This document shows positions 60,629-64,000 of a stretch of DNA of 64,000 bases, piece after piece. Within the stretch, counting starts at the first letter, position 1; each line of letters starts with the position of its first letter. The translations under genes and the position numbers were made by a program. The notes beneath the pieces are model-generated. The model saw only the letters and a program-made list of their open reading frames with translations, was not told the DNA's origin and did no database searches. The DNA is from JBDWFY01 sp039976075. Its GTDB lineage: Bacteria; Pseudomonadota; Alphaproteobacteria; Rhizobiales; Stappiaceae. Location: contig JBDWFY010000001.1 of the NCBI GenBank assembly GCA_039976075.1, positions 1,054,001 through 1,118,000 on the forward strand, read 5' to 3'.

Positions 60629-61455
60629 GCAATACTGTCCTCCGGGCGAGAGATCTGAAGCGCGATTATCATGTCAAAGAAGGGCTTTTTGGCAAGACAC
60701 GCACGATTCATGCGCTCAAGGGCGTAAGCTTCGATCTTGAAGAAGGTAAAACGCTCGCCGTGGTTGGCGAATCCGGTTGCGGTAAATCGACCCTGGCACG
60801 GATTCTCACTCTGATTGATCCGGCAACGGCTGGGTCTCTCCTTATCGATGAAAAAATCGTAGACATTTCGGCTGGCCATTTGACATCGGAATTGCGCCGC
60901 AAGGTTCAGATTGTATTCCAGAACCCCTACGGCTCGCTCAATCCGCGCCAGAAAATCGGTGCGGTTCTTGAAGAGCCACTTGTCATCAACACAAATACCT
61001 CGCCGATTGAGCGCACTGCGCTGGCTCATTCGATGCTGAAAAAAGTCGGATTGGGACCGGAGCACTATAATCGCTATCCGCACATGTTCTCAGGCGGTCA
61101 GCGGCAGCGTATTGCCATCGCCCGTGCACTGATGCTTAAACCACGTCTTCTGGTGCTTGACGAGCCGGTCTCTGCGCTTGATCTGTCAGTGCAAGCGCAA
61201 ATATTGAACCTGCTGGCAGACTTGCAGGAAGAACTGAACCTCACCTATGTCTTCATCAGCCATGATCTGTCTGTAGTAAAATACATCGCCGATCAGGTCA
61301 TGGTGATGTATTTCGGCGAGGTGGTTGAATATGGCAGTCGCGACGACGTCTTTGACAATCCGCAACACGATTATACCAAGACGCTGTTTACCGCGACACC
61401 GCGTGCAGACGTGGACAGCATCAAAAAACGGCTGGCAAAGAAAAACGCAGCCTGA
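60625..61455 (+). CDS. dppF: Dipeptide ABC transporter ATP-binding protein DppF
   Basis: A 276-residue ATPase: Walker A GESGCGKST, Q-loop FQNPYGSLNPRQK, signature FSGGQRQRIAIARAL, Walker B LDEPVSALDLSVQ, H-loop SHDLSVV. It also lacks the cysteine-bearing C-terminal extension of usual DppF (about 330 aa), ending ADVDSIKKRLAKKNAA. It is the last gene of the import operon and is convergent with the racemase-family gene. Confidence 0.94.
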   Translation: MSNTVLRARDLKRDYHVKEGLFGKTRTIHALKGVSFDLEEGKTLAVVGESGCGKSTLARILTLIDPATAGSLLIDEKIVDISAGHLTSELRRKVQIVFQNPYGSLNPRQKIGAVLEEPLVINTNTSPIERTALAHSMLKKVGLGPEHYNRYPHMFSGGQRQRIAIARALMLKPRLLVLDEPVSALDLSVQAQILNLLADLQEELNLTYVFISHDLSVVKYIADQVMVMYFGEVVEYGSRDDVFDNPQHDYTKTLFTATPRADVDSIKKRLAKKNAA

Positions 61456-61529
61456 GTTGAGCTACAACACAGAATGACTGTAACTCACATGGTTCCAGCA
61501 TTGTTCCACCGGGTTCATCGGTAAGCCGA

Positions 61530-62552
61530 TCAGCGAAGCAGGAAGCCCTTGCCCAGATTGTCATTCTCGTCCAGCCAGAATGTCGACTCGCCAACATAGT
61601 TTGCCCGGCCGGAAATCTCCGTAACCACAGCGAGATATTTTCCGCATTCAGTCTCTTCGATAATTTTCCCAGTGAATTCAGCATCGGTAGCACTTTTGAA
61701 TCGGCGTACCTGATGGAGCGCAATCTGGCCTCTGGCATGTTGCACTGCCAGGCGTGCACTCACTCCTGAACCGGTCGGGCTTCGATCAATCTGACCGTCT
61801 GCAAAAACGCAGACATTGCCGGTTGGCTGATCTGCAGAAAACTCATCTTTGCCATCGGTCAAGATTGTACCGTAGAGATACGAAAGATCCGCATCCAGTG
61901 GATGTTCCACGCTCAAGGTGTTCCTCACGGTGCGGGAAATTGTATCGGCAGCATCAAGCAACAGCCGCGAAGGAGCGCGCATGACATCAAGCTTGAACCG
62001 TGACGCATCGACAATGGCATAAAATGCACCACCATATGCAACATCGATCGCGATATCGCCCAGACCCGGTACACGAACAAGATGATCGAGGGAATAAACA
62101 AAAGACGGTACAGATTTGAAGGAAACAGCACCGGCTTTGCCGCCTGTCACTTTGATCGTGGTTTCAACGAGACCGCACGGACAGTCAAATACAACCTTTG
62201 TCTCCGGCTCTGAAACCTCTACCAACTCGTGGTCGACGACATACCGGCCCAGTGCGATGATGCCGTGACCGCACATCGTGCTGTACCCTTCATTATGCAT
62301 GAACAACACGCCAATATCGGCGTCGGAATTTTCGGTTTTGACAAGAACCGCTCCATACATGTCCCGGTGCCCGCGCGGCTCCGCCATGATGAAAAGCCGC
62401 AAATGATCCAGCTTTTCTTTGGCAAACCGTCGCTTTTCCAGAATGCTGCTGCCGTCAATATCCGGATATCCGTCAGTGACGATCCGCAAGGGTTCACCTC
62501 CGGTGTGCATATCCAGCACTTTGATACGGTTCTTCTTTTCTTTTTCGCTCAC
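61530..62552 (-). CDS. trans-3-hydroxy-L-proline dehydratase (proline racemase family)
   Basis: A 340-residue proline-racemase-fold enzyme. Catalytic Cys94 is in NEGYSTMCGHG. The second active-site position is Thr259 in DRSPTGSGVSARLA; racemases and 4-hydroxyproline epimerases have Cys here (SPCGT), while trans-3-hydroxy-L-proline dehydratases (EC 4.2.1.77) have Thr. So it most likely converts trans-3-hydroxyproline to pyrroline-2-carboxylate. The start is GTG 62552. It is tail to tail with dppABCDF, which may import hydroxyproline-containing peptides. Confidence 0.86.
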   Translation of the reverse strand: MSEKEKKNRIKVLDMHTGGEPLRIVTDGYPDIDGSSILEKRRFAKEKLDHLRLFIMAEPRGHRDMYGAVLVKTENSDADIGVLFMHNEGYSTMCGHGIIALGRYVVDHELVEVSEPETKVVFDCPCGLVETTIKVTGGKAGAVSFKSVPSFVYSLDHLVRVPGLGDIAIDVAYGGAFYAIVDASRFKLDVMRAPSRLLLDAADTISRTVRNTLSVEHPLDADLSYLYGTILTDGKDEFSADQPTGNVCVFADGQIDRSPTGSGVSARLAVQHARGQIALHQVRRFKSATDAEFTGKIIEETECGKYLAVVTEISGRANYVGESTFWLDENDNLGKGFLLR

Positions 62553-62898
62553 GTCTGTCCCGTACCCAGCTTGTTCTCTGCAATGCGTTTTACACTTTCC
62601 CCCACCGGCGATCTCCCCTTCAAATTTTTCAAAATAAAAATCCCCGGCAAAAGATGATATCTCGATTGAAACATCAATTTATCGGTCCCGTAAACCATTC
62701 CCGTCCATTTTGTAGGCTAATTGCTTAATAAACCTCTCCAATTCGCCCTCGATTTGCTTCCAAGTTAATGTCAGCCGGAGTTCTGTTGCTTGGTTTGCCG
62801 TTTGACGACGGGTTTGAAAACCGCTAAATCGCCCAACATCCTATCGCTGACCTTTGGTCACCAAATCTGGTTGCGAACTGCCCCACTATACCCAAAGA
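62553..62898. other. Intergenic gap between two divergent genes
   Basis: No gene seen. It must hold the promoters of the hydroxyproline dehydratase gene (minus) and the flavoprotein gene (plus). I saw no strong hairpin or palindrome, only short A/T-rich stretches near 62625-62640 and 62690-62760. Confidence 0.4.
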
Positions 62899-64000
62899 AT
62901 GAGGTCTCAAATCACCTGCTATGACGTATTGATTGTCGGGGCGGGCGCTGCGGGGTTGATGTGCGCTCAAACAGCTGCCGCCCGGGGGAAATCTGTCCTT
63001 CTGATCGATCACGCAAAAAAACCGGGCGAAAAAATTCGTATTTCCGGCGGTGGTCGTTGCAACTTCACAAATATTCACTCAACGCCAAAAAACTTTTTGT
63101 CCGGCAATCCGCATTTCTGTATTTCGGCGCTCAAACGGTACGGACCGAATGATTTTATTGAGCTTGTGAATGCGCACCAGATAGCCTTTCACGAAAAAAC
63201 ACTCGGGCAGCTGTTTTGCGACCATTCAGCAAAAGATATCATCGAGATGCTGACAGGTCTCTGCAATCAGCACAGCGTTGAGATCTGGCTCGACTGCAAA
63301 GTTCGTACCTTACAAAAGCAGGGGAATGGATTTGAGGTTATCACCGGGCGCGGCATGGTTCAGGCAGACAGCCTTGTCATTGCTTCAGGCGGTAAATCCA
63401 TTCCAAAGATGGGTGCGAGCGGGTTCGCCTATGAGGTGGCCGCCCAGTTCGACATTGATGTCACCCCAACCCGAGCCGGTCTGGTGCCCTTTACGTTTTC
63501 GCCGGCGATACTGGAAGAATGGAAGGCCCTGCCCGGCATCGCGACCGACTGCACTGTCGACTGCGGGGCAGGTTCTTTTTCCGAAGCGATGCTATTCACC
63601 CACCGCGGGCTGTCTGGTCCGGCTATGCTTCAGATTTCAAATTACTGGCGGGAAGGTGACACACTGACCGTCAATCTGTCAGTGGGCGAGGATTTGTTTC
63701 TCTGGTTGAGAAACGCCCGGCAGAAGACGCCAAAGCAGGACATTCACACCGCACTCAGCCAATTGCTGCCCAAGCGCTTTGCCGAGTACATGACTGCCCA
63801 GTCAGCAATCAAAGGCCGCTTGGCTGATCAATCCGATAGCAAACTGCAACATTTGGCCGACTGCATTCAAAGCTGGAAAGTGACCCCGCTGGGAACGGAA
63901 GGCTATCGTACGGCGGAAGTGACATTGGGCGGCATCGACACCAAAGCCCTGTCGTCAAAAACCATGGCCGTCAATGCTGTCCCCAATCTGTATTTCATTG
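62899..64000 (+). CDS. HI0933/YhiN-family flavoprotein (partial at window edge)
   Basis: The first 367 codons of an FAD-dependent oxidoreductase; the frame runs off the window, with about 30 residues missing. Dinucleotide-binding GAGAAGLMCAQTAA (about residues 13-26), the family motif KISGGGRCNFTN type (KIRISGGGRCNFTN), the FCDHSAKDII block, and GGKSIPKMGASGFAYEVA are all present, as is GGIDTKALSSKTM near the end. The family has no settled function. ATG 62899 lies just before the Rossmann motif. Confidence 0.93.
   Translation, partial: MRSQITCYDVLIVGAGAAGLMCAQTAAARGKSVLLIDHAKKPGEKIRISGGGRCNFTNIHSTPKNFLSGNPHFCISALKRYGPNDFIELVNAHQIAFHEKTLGQLFCDHSAKDIIEMLTGLCNQHSVEIWLDCKVRTLQKQGNGFEVITGRGMVQADSLVIASGGKSIPKMGASGFAYEVAAQFDIDVTPTRAGLVPFTFSPAILEEWKALPGIATDCTVDCGAGSFSEAMLFTHRGLSGPAMLQISNYWREGDTLTVNLSVGEDLFLWLRNARQKTPKQDIHTALSQLLPKRFAEYMTAQSAIKGRLADQSDSKLQHLADCIQSWKVTPLGTEGYRTAEVTLGGIDTKALSSKTMAVNAVPNLYFI

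Noticed and set aside
43445..61455. The two ABC importers as a tandem duplication
   Set aside because: Gene order differs (enzymes inserted in one), the binding proteins match only at family level, and ATPase C-termini differ. They are separate acquisitions or old paralogues.
1..64000. CRISPR arrays, IS elements, prophage genes
   Set aside because: No spaced direct repeats, transposase, or phage structural motifs were seen on either strand.

Overview
The window is chromosomal DNA from an alphaproteobacterium, most likely a member of Hyphomicrobiales (Rhizobiales), possibly marine or host-associated. This rests on gene order and content: an NDUFS4-type complex I accessory subunit, the chain fabD-fabG-acpP-fabF-mltG-yicC-gmk, the chain lptF-lptG-lptD-surA-pdxA-rsmA, pepA and holC near ndk, aroQ-accB-accC-aat, and a two-domain cold-shock protein next to a DUF192 gene. 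By eye the composition is moderately GC-rich. No IS element, phage gene, integrase or CRISPR array was seen.

Layout. 1-11 kb: end of purN, ndk, a BCCT transporter with a divergent LysR regulator, an SDR and an Rrf2 regulator facing a SAM methyltransferase, a glutathione transferase, a frameshifted GNAT gene, an ABC-F ATPase, an acidic-tailed methyltransferase and holC. 11-31 kb is core: pepA, outer-membrane LPS assembly (lptF, lptG, lptD, surA), pdxA and rsmA on the plus strand; gmk, yicC, mltG and the fatty-acid synthesis genes on the minus strand; then rpsF-rpsR-rplI and an aminotransferase. 31-41.5 kb: an M48 protease, a DsbA-like thiol oxidoreductase, aroQ, accB, accC, aat, tRNA-Arg, tRNA-Pro and tRNA-Glu, an NDUFS4 homologue, DUF192, cold-shock protein, sirtuin and glyoxalase I.

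41.7-51.8 kb is the main accessory region. A GntR/FCD regulator and eight genes behind it lie head to tail with start/stop overlaps: a peptide-type ABC importer (binding protein, two permeases, two ATPases), an SDR, a polysaccharide-deacetylase-fold hydrolase and a gamma-glutamyltransferase without a signal peptide. A divergent, shortened aspartate-semialdehyde-dehydrogenase-like gene shares the regulatory gap, which holds a perfect palindrome. This reads as one import-and-degradation unit for an unknown amide or gamma-glutamyl compound, and is the best candidate for an undescribed system here.

51.9-55.5 kb holds a Crp/Fnr regulator, an ECF sigma factor and a membrane-anchored VWA protein, all on the minus strand. 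56-62.5 kb holds a second importer, dppABCDF, beside a proline-racemase-family enzyme whose Cys/Thr active-site pair marks a trans-3-hydroxy-L-proline dehydratase. The window ends inside a HI0933/YhiN-type flavoprotein.

Points for a second look: a 39-residue secreted peptide gene between hairpins at 11.5 kb, an LptD with no cysteine in the mature chain, a homopolymer frameshift in a GNAT gene, a 12-bp hairpin that buries the ribosome binding site of the DUF192 gene behind the cold-shock gene, and loss of the C-terminal cysteine motif from both Dpp ATPases of the second importer but not the first.
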